A stretch of DNA of 64,000 nt from Methyloversatilis sp. (GTDB taxonomy: Bacteria; Pseudomonadota; Gammaproteobacteria; Burkholderiales; Rhodocyclaceae). Position 1 is the first letter of the stretch; the number at the start of each line of letters is the position of its first letter. The stretch covers positions 62,001-126,000 of the forward strand of contig NZ_JAUYNV010000008.1 of the NCBI RefSeq assembly GCF_030698125.1, written 5' to 3'. Below, piece after piece: positions 43,321 through 52,315 of the stretch. The notes under the pieces were generated by a model that saw only the letters and a list, made by a program, of their open reading frames with translations, was not told the origin of the DNA and did not search any database. Position numbers and translations under genes: made by a program.

Positions 43321-44157
43321 ATGATCAAGCGCCAAGGTCCGCTGGAAGTCATCACGCGAAGACCGGCTGCGGCGACCCACGCAACACCCCTGCTGTTCGT
43401 CCACGGCGCCTACACGGCTGCGTGGTGCTGGGACGAACATTTCCTGCCCTACTTCGCCGACGCCGGCTTCGAGGCGACCGCCTTGTCGCTGTCCGGCCAT
43501 GGCGGCACTCCGGGGCGCGAGTTTCTGGATCTGCTGAGCCTCGACGACTACGTGCGCGACGTGCTCGAACTCATCGACGCCTGCGAGGTGCCGCCGATCC
43601 TGATCGGTCACTCGATGGGCGGCATGGTGGTACAGAAGTGTATGGAAGTGAGACAGGTGTCCGGCGCGGTGCTGATGGCGTCGGTGCCGCCGCAGGGTTT
43701 GTGGGCATCGGCGGTCGGTCTGGCGCTGCGCAAGCCTGATCTGATGTCGGAACTGAACAATCTGTTGACCGGCGGCGGCACATCGCCCGAGGTGCTGCGC
43801 GAAGCCCTGTTCGCCCAGCCGGTGTCGATGGAGCGCCTGCAGCAGATGGCGCGTCGCGTGCAGCCGGAATCGGCGCGCGTGATCTGGGACATGACACTGT
43901 TCGACCTGCCGCAGCCGTCACGCATGCGGCGCGCGCCGCTGCTGGTGCTCGGCGCCGAGTGCGATCCCATCATTCCGCCTTCGCAGATCGAAATGACCGC
44001 CCGCGCACTCGATGTCGAGGCGCGCATCTTCCCCGGCATGGGCCACGGCATGATGCTGGAAGCCGACTGGCGCAAGGTGGCCCGGTGCGTGCTCGACTGG
44101 CTGCCGGTGGCCTGCCGCAGCGCGCGCAGCCAGTCGCAGGGGGCAGGCGTCGTCTGA
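43321..44157 (+). CDS. Alpha/beta hydrolase
   Basis: A 278-residue hydrolase with oxyanion-hole motif FVHGAYTAAWCW, nucleophile S98 in GHSMGG, an acid residue near GAECDPIIP and catalytic histidine in GMGHGMMLE. No signal peptide is seen, so it is cytoplasmic. The substrate cannot be told; esterase, lactonase or C-C hydrolase are all possible. Confidence 0.87.
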   Translation: MIKRQGPLEVITRRPAAATHATPLLFVHGAYTAAWCWDEHFLPYFADAGFEATALSLSGHGGTPGREFLDLLSLDDYVRDVLELIDACEVPPILIGHSMGGMVVQKCMEVRQVSGAVLMASVPPQGLWASAVGLALRKPDLMSELNNLLTGGGTSPEVLREALFAQPVSMERLQQMARRVQPESARVIWDMTLFDLPQPSRMRRAPLLVLGAECDPIIPPSQIEMTARALDVEARIFPGMGHGMMLEADWRKVARCVLDWLPVACRSARSQSQGAGVV

Positions 44158-44176
44158 GCGCCTGTCGGGTGCCGCG

Positions 44177-44857
44177 TCAGCGCCCGGCCTTGCTTTCCAG
44201 ATAGCCAAGGATGTCCTGGCGCCGCAGTTGGGGTTCGCCCCGCTGCGGCGTTGAACCCACGATCCGGTTCATCCAGGTCATGTTGTCCTCCATGCGCTGC
44301 ACCACTCGACGCCACTCCCGGGCGGGTCGGCTCGACGGTTCCGGCAGTACGTGGCACTGATCGCAGGCGTCGCGGAAGCTGCGCCCGCGCGTGTCCAGGT
44401 CCGGATAGCGCGCCACATCAATCGGCTTCTGTGCATTACGTCTCAAGTAGCCGATGAGCATGTGTACTTCTTCCTCGTCCGGCGCGCCGCCGCCGCCCAT
44501 CATGTGTTTCATCAGCGCGCCGCGGTTTCCGCTGCCTCGCATGCGCACCACCATCCGGCCGACGATTTTCGGCCATTTGTCGGGGTGGTGCATCGCAGGG
44601 CTCGGCAGGTGGTGGCACTGAACGCAGTAGCGCGCCAACAGCGTCGCAGCGGGTGAATCCGGTTCGGGCAGCGCAGCGGCCGTCATCGTCGGCGGCAGGA
44701 TGCGCGACAGCCAGCCTGCCTGCGGACCGGTCGACCAGCGCGCCTGCACGGCATCAATGATCTGCTGATTCGCGTGGCTCGCTGCATCCGCGGCGGCAAC
44801 GGGTTGCGGACCGGACAGAGTGCACAGCGACGCTAGCAGGATGCAGCAACGGAACAT
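44177..44857 (-). CDS. Periplasmic diheme cytochrome c
   Basis: A 226-residue protein with signal peptide (about residues 1-22, ending PVAAA) and two heme sites, CVQCH (78-82) and CDQCH (165-169). Distal methionines are abundant in the glycine/methionine loop KHMMGGGG. It is probably a small electron carrier. It ends 19 bp from the convergent hydrolase gene. Confidence 0.85.
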   Translation of the reverse strand: MFRCCILLASLCTLSGPQPVAAADAASHANQQIIDAVQARWSTGPQAGWLSRILPPTMTAAALPEPDSPAATLLARYCVQCHHLPSPAMHHPDKWPKIVGRMVVRMRGSGNRGALMKHMMGGGGAPDEEEVHMLIGYLRRNAQKPIDVARYPDLDTRGRSFRDACDQCHVLPEPSSRPAREWRRVVQRMEDNMTWMNRIVGSTPQRGEPQLRRQDILGYLESKAGR

Positions 44858-45018
44858 GGCAGCGAGATGTACCGGTGGGGAGGAGGTCAGACCTCTTCAG
44901 CGTAGTTCAACGAGACGGCGGACAGAAGCCGCAAACATGTGTGTCACCGGCGATCGGAACCCTCAAGTCGCCGGGGCATGAGCCGATGGCAGTGGACGGT
45001 GTGTTCAGGAAGAGAAAC

Positions 45019-45210
45019 ATGGACCTGTTTGATTTCATGACCGGAAAGTCGCTTGGCCGCCAGGACTACGGCGACGAAGTGCTCGACGCAGGCTGGCTGC
45101 CGCAGCCCGAAGCCGCGCTTGCCAGCCGCCGCCCATCGGTTGCGCGCTCGCACACTGCCGTGTCCGATCCCGATGCGTTCCTGCGTGATATCTATCGTTT
45201 GCAGGAATAA
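45019..45210 (+). CDS. 63-residue protein of unknown function
   Basis: A short soluble protein (MDLFDFMTGKSLGRQDYGDE at its N-terminus) preceded by AGGAAGAG. The C-terminal part SVARSHTAVSDPDAFLRDIYRL may be a helix. An in-frame ATG at 44986 is less likely as it lacks a site. I recognise no family. Confidence 0.6.
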   Translation: MDLFDFMTGKSLGRQDYGDEVLDAGWLPQPEAALASRRPSVARSHTAVSDPDAFLRDIYRLQE

Positions 45211-45357
45211 GTTGTCGTAATGCCCGCCCGGGCTGCTGCGCAAGGGTGTGCAGCGGCAGCAGCTTGGGTAATATCGCAGACATGCTTTGCGATACCTTTT
45301 TTAACGTTCTCCGCCGACGGCCTCACCCTCCACCTCTGAACGCACGGGGCGTTGCGC

Positions 45358-47226
45358 ATGACTGATGCGCCGCGCAAGATGGGGCGCTATGCGTTGGGGC
45401 GCGAGATCGGCCGCGGCGAACGCGGCGCCGTATTCGAGGCGACCGAAGCGGGGAGCGGTCGCCTGGTCGCGCTGAAGCTCTTCCGTACCGATCTCGCCGA
45501 TGACGTGCCGGCTTATGTCCGCGCACTCGGCGACCGTCTGCTGCACGCCTCGCAGCTGAATCATCCATGCATCGTGCGCATCATCGAACAAGGCGTCAGC
45601 GCCGATGACGGCACGCCCTGGGTCGCCATGGACCGCGTGGATGCGCGTTCGCTGCGGCAGCTGCTCGACGCACTGCCGCGCCTGTCCTTCGAATGGGTGT
45701 GCAGCATCGGCCTGCAGACCGCCGACGCGCTGGCGCACGCCCACGCCAGCGGTGTCACGCATGGCGGGCTGAAGGCGTCCAACCTGCTGGTCGACGGCGC
45801 CGGCCATGTGTCGGTGACCGACTTTGCGCTGCCCGCCCCGGCCCCGGATGCCTTGCCGGCGATGCCGCAGTATCTTTCACCCGAACAGGTACAGGGGCTT
45901 GCCCCCGACGCGCGTTCCGACGTGTTTTCGCTTGGTGCGCTGCTGTTCGAAATGCTGGCCGGCCGGCCCCCGTTCGGCTCGCCGCTCACCGGCACCTTGT
46001 CCAGCGTGCTGGAAAACATCGCCCACGTGCCCACACCCACGCCCAGCGCGATCGACCCGGACGTACCGGCCGAGCTTGACCTGCTGGTGATGAAGGCGCT
46101 TGCGAAATCGCCGGTCGACCGTTTCCAGACGGCCGCCGAGCTGGCCGACGCGCTGCGCTGGATCCGGCTCGAACCGGTTGCTGCCACGGTATTGAAAGTG
46201 ACCGAGCCGCCGCCGCGTGCGATCGAAAGTCCGGAGGTGGTGGATGGTCCGGAAAGCCTTCGCCGCGGTCAGTCGCAGAAACCCGCGCTGCCGGTCGACG
46301 ACGTGCTGGCCGCACTGGCAGCCGATATCGATGCCTTTTCTGCCCGCGGCTCCGCGCCGCCATCGATCGGCGTGGCGTCAAACGGCGCCACCCAGACCCG
46401 CCTGAAGCCACTGCGCGAGCAGGCGGCGCCGGGGCCGGCGTTCCCGACGCTGCACGATGAACCGGAGGTCACTGCGGGTGCGGCGGCACCCGCAGCGTCG
46501 AACGGCGCGGAGCCCGGTGCGCCGATGCCGGCGCCGGCATCGGCCGCATCGTCGCTGCTGGCCGATCTTGCCGGCGAGGCACAGCGCATCCGAGCGCACA
46601 ACGCGCAGATGCAGCGCGGCGAGCGGGCGGTACGCACCGAAGCGGAACAGGCGCTCGCCACCCGCCTTGTGCTGGTGCGCGACTACCTGACGCAGTTCGC
46701 CGGCCAGCTCAACGTGATCAAGCCGCAGATTGCACGCGACTATCCGCTGCTCGGTATGGGCGTGCTACGCGGCCTGGCCTGGCAGGCGTCCGACGTCAAC
46801 ACCCGCAATCGCGGCCCGGAGGCGCCGGATCAACTGGCCCGGGTGTCACTGGCCTGGCTGCTGCGCGGCCAGGCCCTGATGCGCTGCGAGCGCGAGCCGC
46901 AGGCGGCCAGCGCGCTGCGCGTGGCGCTGCGCGAACACGGCCTGCGCTTTGAGGAACAGGCATCGCGTGACGAACAGAACCGCCTGCGTGCCCAGGTGTT
47001 CGATATCGCGCCCGAAGTGCGCGGCCGGGTCGAACTGAACGCCGATTACACCCGGCTGACGCTGCGCCTGACCTTGCAGAATGTCGAACGTTTCGGCATC
47101 GTGGATTACCAGCCGCCGGCAGAAGACAACGGCACCGAATGGCTGGACGAACTGGCGAAACTGATGCTCGGTCAACCGAGTCGCTTTGCCGCGCTTGCCC
47201 GGCTGATCGTTCCGACACCGCAGTAG
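45358..47226 (+). CDS. Serine/threonine protein kinase-like protein lacking catalytic residues (pseudokinase)
   Basis: A 622-residue protein. Residues 9-270 are a eukaryotic-like kinase fold: glycine loop GREIGRGERGAVFE, lysine K40 in VALKLF, and the APE-like PQYLSPEQVQG. The catalytic HRD is HGG (135-137) and DFG is DFA (155-157), so the proton-accepting Asp and the magnesium-loop Gly are both lost. A Pro/Ala-rich linker (about 285-400) leads to a C-terminal helical domain (about 400-620). Probably a scaffold or nucleotide sensor. ATG 45358 is used; TTG 45352 is in frame. Confidence 0.8.
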   Translation: MTDAPRKMGRYALGREIGRGERGAVFEATEAGSGRLVALKLFRTDLADDVPAYVRALGDRLLHASQLNHPCIVRIIEQGVSADDGTPWVAMDRVDARSLRQLLDALPRLSFEWVCSIGLQTADALAHAHASGVTHGGLKASNLLVDGAGHVSVTDFALPAPAPDALPAMPQYLSPEQVQGLAPDARSDVFSLGALLFEMLAGRPPFGSPLTGTLSSVLENIAHVPTPTPSAIDPDVPAELDLLVMKALAKSPVDRFQTAAELADALRWIRLEPVAATVLKVTEPPPRAIESPEVVDGPESLRRGQSQKPALPVDDVLAALAADIDAFSARGSAPPSIGVASNGATQTRLKPLREQAAPGPAFPTLHDEPEVTAGAAAPAASNGAEPGAPMPAPASAASSLLADLAGEAQRIRAHNAQMQRGERAVRTEAEQALATRLVLVRDYLTQFAGQLNVIKPQIARDYPLLGMGVLRGLAWQASDVNTRNRGPEAPDQLARVSLAWLLRGQALMRCEREPQAASALRVALREHGLRFEEQASRDEQNRLRAQVFDIAPEVRGRVELNADYTRLTLRLTLQNVERFGIVDYQPPAEDNGTEWLDELAKLMLGQPSRFAALARLIVPTPQ

Positions 47227-47231
47227 TGGCA

Positions 47232-47261
47232 CGGTTGATGCATCGAATGACGCATCAACCG
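47232..47261 (+). terminator. Hairpin after the pseudokinase gene
   Basis: CGGTTGATGC (47232-47241) and GCATCAACCG (47252-47261) form a perfect 10-bp stem with a 10-base loop just after the stop. No T-run follows, so termination efficiency is uncertain. Confidence 0.45.
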
Positions 47262-47343
47262 GGCGCGTGCGGACCCGACTCAACTTCCCGGAGCGCGCGA
47301 CGTTAGACCTTCAGGTCGGTGCAGCAACATCGGGAGACGAATC

Positions 47344-48324
47344 ATGCGAGGGGCCGAGATGCAGGGGGCTGAGTTTCAGATTCCACTGGCCGAATGCCGC
47401 GAAATCTACAGCGTTGGCGCGGTCGACCGGGCGATGGAATCGGGTGCCACATCACGCAACGAGTCGCTGGTGGCGTACTACGAAAAGATGAAGCAGCTGG
47501 GTGGCGTGCGCTATGTCGTCAAGCCGTCGTCGTTCGACGGACTTGATCCGCTGTACGCCCGCTGTCCGAATTTCGCACCCGTGCTCGACGATCTCAAACG
47601 CTATCTTGCGCTGGCGGTCGCCGGCAACGAGCCGATGCATTTCACGCCCATCCTGCTGCTCGGCGAGCCGGGCATCGGCAAGACCCATTTCGCGAAGCAA
47701 CTCGCCAATGTGCTCGGTACAGGCTTCGAGTTCGTATCGATGTCGTCGCTGACCGCTGGCTGGATCCTGAGCGGCACCTCGTCGCAGTGGTCGCACGCGC
47801 GACCCGGCAAGGTTGCACAGGCGCTGGTGTCCGGCGACTACGCCAATCCGCTGCTGGTGCTCGACGAGGTCGACAAGGCGGGTGGCGACCCGCGCTATGA
47901 CCCGATGGGTGCGCTGTACGGCTTGCTGGAGCAGGACACCGCGCGCCAGTTCAAGGACGAATTCATCGAGGTCGACATGGATGCCAGCCACATCATGTGG
48001 GTGTCCACAGCGAATGACGAGCGATCGATTCCCGAGCCCATCCTGAGTCGCATGAATGTGTACACCGTGCCGCGACCGGATCACGACCAGGCCTGTGCCA
48101 TCGCGCGCACGCTTTACGGCGAGATTCTCGCCGCACATCACTGGGGCTTCGACGAGGATGCGCCGGAAGATGTGATCGACGGTCTGGCCCATGTGCCGCC
48201 GCGCGACATGCGCAAGGTGCTGATGGCTGCTTTCGGCAATGCCAAACTGGAACGGCGTGACCACTTGCTGCCGGCCGATCTGGACGCCGGCCGCGCCACA
48301 CGGCAGAAGAAGATAGGGTTCTAG
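47344..48324 (+). CDS. AAA-family ATPase
   Basis: A 326-residue single-module AAA protein with Walker A GEPGIGKT (107-114), Walker B PLLVLDEVDK and a sensor-1 region ending WVSTANDERSIPEPILSRM (arginine-finger region). The sequence is closest in style to the ATPase module of Lon, without its protease part. It may remodel a partner, possibly linked to the upstream pseudokinase, but that is position only. Confidence 0.82.
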   Translation: MRGAEMQGAEFQIPLAECREIYSVGAVDRAMESGATSRNESLVAYYEKMKQLGGVRYVVKPSSFDGLDPLYARCPNFAPVLDDLKRYLALAVAGNEPMHFTPILLLGEPGIGKTHFAKQLANVLGTGFEFVSMSSLTAGWILSGTSSQWSHARPGKVAQALVSGDYANPLLVLDEVDKAGGDPRYDPMGALYGLLEQDTARQFKDEFIEVDMDASHIMWVSTANDERSIPEPILSRMNVYTVPRPDHDQACAIARTLYGEILAAHHWGFDEDAPEDVIDGLAHVPPRDMRKVLMAAFGNAKLERRDHLLPADLDAGRATRQKKIGF

Positions 48325-48605
48325 GGTCTGTTGACATTGAATCGCGGGGCGCGCGCGAATCCCGATGCGTCCGGATCAAGGCGGGCCGACGCCGGCTGAC
48401 TGGCCGTCAGGCCAGGAGGCCCAAGGCGGAGCCCGGTGCATCTGGACTCGCGCCCTTCGGGTTGCAGCGTCTGAAGAGCATGGTGCCGGCGCACATCTGG
48501 AAGCTGGTTGCGCCGTACGCGCTGACGCCACTGCCGACCGAACTGCCGACCAGATTGCCGAACGAGCAGGACACCCACGCGCGGCGCGAGGACGATGCCG
48601 GCTGA
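48325..48605 (+). other. Non-typical segment with a short reading frame (48480-48605), possible mobile-element debris
   Basis: After the ATPase stop, the sequence begins GGTCTGTTGACATTGAATCG, which resembles termini of some insertion sequences. It then runs through GC-rich bases with an open frame ending at 48605 whose last 41 codons read MVPAHIWKLVAPYALTPLPT and onward. No transposase is visible. It may be a short truncated gene or an element remnant; I cannot decide. Confidence 0.3.
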
Positions 48606-49052
48606 TCAGTGCAACTTCATCGGATCGATCAGGAAGGTTTGGCTGCCGCGCGTCAGATCAAGCTCACCCCGCATCAGGCAGCCGGTTTCCAGATCGATGT
48701 CATTGGCGACCCAGGTTTCGCGCTCTTTCGACACCAGATAGATCAGCACGACATCGCGCGTGACCGGCGGCTGATCGGGTTCGTCGTCGTCGAATTCGGC
48801 CAGCCGCATCAGGCAGCTCAGGCCGACCACATCGATGTCTGGTTGAGCGACCGTTTCCTGCACGAAGCGGGTCACGGCGAGCTCGTCCAGCAAGTCCATG
48901 TGGGCGAGCGCCGCACTGCGGATGCGACCGTGCTCGATGTGCGCCATCAGGGCGGTGGGGCGCGGCGGGTCGCCGCGCGCAAGCAATGCGTCGGCGTGAT
49001 CCTGGCAGGCGCGCAACACGGCGCAAAAACACGCTTCCTCCATTGGCAGCAT
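48606..49052 (-). CDS. Conserved-looking protein of unknown function
   Basis: A 148-residue soluble protein with an acidic, leucine-rich character (RLAEFDDDEPDQPPVTRDVVLIYLVSKERETWVANDIDL). No cofactor motif is visible. The start at 49052 is favoured by GGAGGAGACAATC directly upstream; a GTG at 49067 would overlap that site. It is a single gene between acylphosphatase and the odd segment at 48325. Confidence 0.65.
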   Translation of the reverse strand: MLPMEEACFCAVLRACQDHADALLARGDPPRPTALMAHIEHGRIRSAALAHMDLLDELAVTRFVQETVAQPDIDVVGLSCLMRLAEFDDDEPDQPPVTRDVVLIYLVSKERETWVANDIDLETGCLMRGELDLTRGSQTFLIDPMKLH

Positions 49053-49173
49053 GATTGTCTCCTCCACAGAAGTGGGTTGCGTCCATGTGCGCGCCTGATG
49101 GGGAGACTAGACCTGTGACGGGGGAATGTCTTGACGCACTGCCATGGCGGCAGTGCACCAAATGGCCGCGCTT

Positions 49174-49491
49174 TCAGTCGGTTTTCGACAGCGGATCGCC
49201 GACGGTCGGCCGTTGCGAGAAGTCGTGCAGTGCACTGTCGACGCCGGTCGGCGCAATCAGACATTCATCGACACGCGCTCCGGCCGGGCCCCGTTCGGCC
49301 CAGGCAACCAGCGCATCGAGGGCCGCCGGCACACCGCAGGCGAATGCCTCGACCGATCCGTCGCGCCGGTTGCGCACCCAGCCGGTCACGCCGAGCCGGC
49401 GCGCTTCGTTGATCATGGCATAGCGGAAACCCACGCCTTGCACCCGCCCGCGGACGGCGAAGTGAAGCGCCTCGATCTCCGGATCGGCCAT
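49174..49491 (-). CDS. acyP: Acylphosphatase
   Basis: A 105-residue enzyme that hydrolyses acyl phosphates. The active-site loop GRVQGVGFRY with catalytic arginine, and GWVRNRRDGSVEAFACG with the conserved asparagine, are both intact. The ATG at 49491 is chosen for the normal length. It lies just after metG on the same strand, so it is probably co-transcribed. Confidence 0.93.
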   Translation of the reverse strand: MADPEIEALHFAVRGRVQGVGFRYAMINEARRLGVTGWVRNRRDGSVEAFACGVPAALDALVAWAERGPAGARVDECLIAPTGVDSALHDFSQRPTVGDPLSKTD

Positions 49492-49495
49492 CGAC

Positions 49496-52141
49496 CTACT
49501 TGACCCGCATGCCCGGCGCCGCACCGCTGTCCGGCGACAGGATGAACAGGCCCGGCACTTCGCCCTTGTCGTCGGATGCCGCCAGCACCATGCCCTCAGA
49601 CAGGCCGAATTTCATCTTGCGCGGTGCGAGATTGGCCACCATGACAGTCAGCCGCCCGACCAGCAGTGCCGGGTCATAGGCCGACTTGATGCCGGCGAAT
49701 ACCTGGCGCGGCGTGTCTTCGCCGATGTCGAGCTGCAGGCGCAGCAGCTTGTCCGCGCCCTCGACATGGTCGGCCGCGACGATCTTTGCGATGCGCAGCT
49801 CGACCTTCGAGAAGTCGTCGATGGAGATGAAGCGCCCCTCTCCCGCATCAGCGGGAGAGGGGCCGGGGGCGAGGGCAGATGCGTTCGTCACCGCGCGCCA
49901 GATCGATTCGAGCACGGCTTCGGTCTGTTGCAGCACCTCGTTGTCCCAGTAGCGCAGTACCCGAATACCGTGCTCCGCCAGTGAGCGATCGCGCTCGCGG
50001 TCCTTCAGCGCGGCGTCGGCGTGCTGACCGCCGTCGAGTTCGACGGCGATTTTCTGTTCTGCGGCATAGAAATCGAGGATGGCCTTCGCGCCACCGCCAA
50101 GATCGAACGGGTGCTGGCGGCGGAACTTCGCGTTGCCGATCTGGCGATCGCGCAGCAAGGACCAGATCAGTGCTTCGGCATCGGTCTGACCGGCGCGCAG
50201 CTTGCGGGCCAGTTCGACCAGCGATGCGGGCGCGGAGGCCGGTTTGCCCTCACCCGTCCGCGCTGGGGCGCGGCCACCCTCTCCCGCTGATGCGGGCGAG
50301 GGATTTGCAGCGTCGCGGGTTTTGTCGGAATCGCCTTGCAACCGCTTTGCGGCGCTGTGGCTTTTCGCCCCCTCTCCCGCATCAGCGGGAGAGGGCTGGG
50401 GTGAGGGCAGCAGACTTTCCTTGTTGGCGTCGACCAGTGCGATCACCTGTTTGGGGTCGATGCGGGTCATCAGGTGCTTGTAGTCGTTGATCGTGTGGCC
50501 GGCGGCGAGCGTGGCGCCGAAGTCGTCCCAGCACACCGGCGCGATGTTCAGGAAGCGCTCGACCTCGGCGGCCAGATGCGGCAGCACCGGCTTGAGCAGC
50601 ACGGTGAGCTGGCGGAACAGTTCGATCGCGGTGCTGCAGACGGATTGCAGTTTTTCGTCCTGGCCGTCCTGCTTGGCGAGCACCCACGGTGCATGGTCAT
50701 TGACGAACACGTTGGCCTGGTCGGCGCAGGCCATGACCTCGCGCAGCGCGCGCGCATAGTCACGCGACTCGTAGGCATCACGGATCGACACCTCGTGCCA
50801 GTGAAATGGCACGGTCGGCGCCGACAACTTGCCCGCAAAGCGCTTCGTGATGAAGCCCGCGCAGCGGCTCGCGATATTGATGTACTTGCCCACCAGATCC
50901 GAATTCACCCGCGCGACGAAGTCGTCGAGGTTCAGGTCGATGTCTTCCATCGAGCCGTTGAGCTTGGCGGCATAGTAATAGCGCAGCCATTCCGGGTTCA
51001 GGCCGAGATCGAGATAGCTCTGCGCGGTGATGAAGGTGCCGCGGCTCTTGCTCATCTTCTCGCCATTGACCGTCAGGAAGCCGTGCGCGTTGATCTGCGT
51101 CGGTGTGCGGTAGCCGGAGTGTTCGAGCATGGCGGGCCAGAACAGGGCGTGGAAGTACAGGATGTCCTTGCCGATGAAGTGAACCATTTCGGTGCCGGCC
51201 GCTTTCGCGCCCGCGGCATCGAGGAAGTCCGCTTCGCTGATGTCATTGCCGAGCGCCTTCTGCTTCGCCACGTAGTGGCGGAAGCTGCCGAAGTAGCCGA
51301 CCGGGGCGTCGAGCCAGACGTAGAAGAACTTGTTGTCGGTGCCCGGGATGCGGAAGCCGAAGTAGGGCGCGTCGCGCGAAATGTCCCAGTCGGACAGGCG
51401 GTTGTCGCCCGGCTCGCCCAGCCATTCCTTCATCTTGTTGGCGGCTTCCGGCTGCAGCCGGTCCGAGCCCTGGGTGAAGTCGCGCAGGAACTGCTCGCAC
51501 TGCGGCGCCGACAGACGGAAGAAGTGGTGTTCGCTGGCGCGCCGCTCGGGCGCCGCGCCGGACACCACCGAATAGGCGTTCTTCAGTTCGGTCGGCGCGT
51601 AGGTGGCGCCGCACACTTCGCAGGAATCGCCATACTGGTCTTTGGCCGAACACTTCGGGCACTCGCCCTTGATGAAGCGGTCGGGCAGGAACATTTCCTT
51701 CACCGGGTCGTAGAACTGCTCGACCGAGCGCTGCGCGATCAGGTCGCCGGCCTTCAGCTTGGCGTAGATGTCTTCGCAGAAGGCACGGTTCTCGTCGGAA
51801 TCGGTCTGGTGGTAATTGTCGAAGCTGACCAGGAAGCCACCGAGTTCGCCCCGGCCCTGTTTCCATGTGGCCTGTACGTCGAGCCCGCCGAAGAAGTCGC
51901 GCGCGTGTTCGTGCAGCACGCGCTCGACCAGCTGGCGCGGTGTGATGCCTTCCTTCTCTGCGCGCAGCATGATGGGTGTGCCGTGCTGGTCGTCGGCGCC
52001 GACGTAATGGACCTCGTGGCCGCGCATGCGCTGAAAGCGCACCCAGATATCTGTCTGGATGTATTCGACCAGATGACCGAGGTGGATGGCGCCATTGGCG
52101 TAGGGCAGGGCGCTGGTGACGAGCAGGCGGCGGCGGGACAT
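49496..52141 (-). CDS. metG: Methionyl-tRNA synthetase with an in-frame DUF559 nuclease insertion
   Basis: An 881-residue enzyme charging tRNA-Met. Family signatures are intact: HLGH in [12 protein letters not shown], the zinc knuckle [25 protein letters not shown], and a C-terminal tRNA-binding EMAP domain ([32 protein letters not shown]). Normal MetG is about 680-690 residues. Here residues 578-769 (192 residues) are extra and contain a DUF559 endonuclease between repeat-encoded PSPADAGEG peptides. Without them the length is normal. ATG 52141 gives the standard N-terminus. It is divergent from apbC. Confidence 0.92.
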   Translation of the reverse strand: MSRRRLLVTSALPYANGAIHLGHLVEYIQTDIWVRFQRMRGHEVHYVGADDQHGTPIMLRAEKEGITPRQLVERVLHEHARDFFGGLDVQATWKQGRGELGGFLVSFDNYHQTDSDENRAFCEDIYAKLKAGDLIAQRSVEQFYDPVKEMFLPDRFIKGECPKCSAKDQYGDSCEVCGATYAPTELKNAYSVVSGAAPERRASEHHFFRLSAPQCEQFLRDFTQGSDRLQPEAANKMKEWLGEPGDNRLSDWDISRDAPYFGFRIPGTDNKFFYVWLDAPVGYFGSFRHYVAKQKALGNDISEADFLDAAGAKAAGTEMVHFIGKDILYFHALFWPAMLEHSGYRTPTQINAHGFLTVNGEKMSKSRGTFITAQSYLDLGLNPEWLRYYYAAKLNGSMEDIDLNLDDFVARVNSDLVGKYINIASRCAGFITKRFAGKLSAPTVPFHWHEVSIRDAYESRDYARALREVMACADQANVFVNDHAPWVLAKQDGQDEKLQSVCSTAIELFRQLTVLLKPVLPHLAAEVERFLNIAPVCWDDFGATLAAGHTINDYKHLMTRIDPKQVIALVDANKESLLPSPQPSPADAGEGAKSHSAAKRLQGDSDKTRDAANPSPASAGEGGRAPARTGEGKPASAPASLVELARKLRAGQTDAEALIWSLLRDRQIGNAKFRRQHPFDLGGGAKAILDFYAAEQKIAVELDGGQHADAALKDRERDRSLAEHGIRVLRYWDNEVLQQTEAVLESIWRAVTNASALAPGPSPADAGEGRFISIDDFSKVELRIAKIVAADHVEGADKLLRLQLDIGEDTPRQVFAGIKSAYDPALLVGRLTVMVANLAPRKMKFGLSEGMVLAASDDKGEVPGLFILSPDSGAAPGMRVK
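49834..49880 (-). repeat. Palindromic repeat copy 1, downstream end of the metG insertion
   Basis: A 13-bp perfect stem (49834-49846 with 49851-49863) around the loop ATCA, followed on the plus strand by the tail CGGGGGCGAGGGCAG. It is in the same orientation as copy 3 and encodes the same PSPADAGEG peptide in the metG frame. Confidence 0.8.
50246..50302 (+). repeat. Palindromic repeat copy 2, internal and inverted
   Basis: The stem CCCTCTCCCGC (50277-50287) pairs with 50292-50302 with one mismatch around the loop TGAT. A tail, CCCTCACCC and a second small GC hairpin (50259-50272), lies to its left, opposite to copies 1 and 3. Confidence 0.75.
50370..50410 (-). repeat. Palindromic repeat copy 3, upstream end of the metG insertion
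   Basis: An 11-bp perfect stem (50370-50380 with 50385-50395), loop ATCA, then the tail CTGGGGTGAGGGCAG. Its stem lies exactly 534 bp (178 codons) from that of copy 1, so recombination between the two would remove the nuclease and keep metG in frame. Confidence 0.8.
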
Positions 52142-52315
52142 GGCGGGCGGCGAGGTGGTGGCCAAAGCAGGAAAGCCCGCAATTCTACTGCCCGCGCGCG
52201 GGCTTCCGGGATAAGGACGGCGATGATCGGTTAAACTGGAGTAAATCAATCAGGTATTGCCTGCAGCGGCGCCGCATGACGCGGCCCGGCGGGCACACCG
52301 CCGCCCGGAGTTCAT

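Larger units (their letters stand above)
49835..50410 (-). mobile_element. 576-bp in-frame insertion in metG: palindromic repeats framing a DUF559 (Vsr-like) endonuclease
   Basis: The insertion is exactly 192 codons, in the linker between the anticodon-binding region and the C-terminal tRNA-binding domain. Its core (about 49890-50221, MetG residues 641-751) shows the DUF559 pattern: [48 protein letters not shown] and [20 protein letters not shown], with the D...E...QH active-site residues present. Related Vsr proteins cut DNA. No ATG or GTG lies between the insertion point and the domain, only one TTG, so it is most likely made as part of MetG. Similar repeat-and-DUF559 units are known in other proteobacteria; their mobility is not established. 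Confidence 0.8.

Noticed and set aside
49834-50410. CRISPR-like array in metG
   Set aside because: Only three repeat copies, in mixed orientation, unequal spacing and with a protein domain between them; this is a repeat-flanked insertion and not an array.
52142-52249. A longer N-terminus for MetG starting at 52249
   Set aside because: The extra residues have no family counterpart, and ATG 52141 gives the normal [17 protein letters not shown] start.
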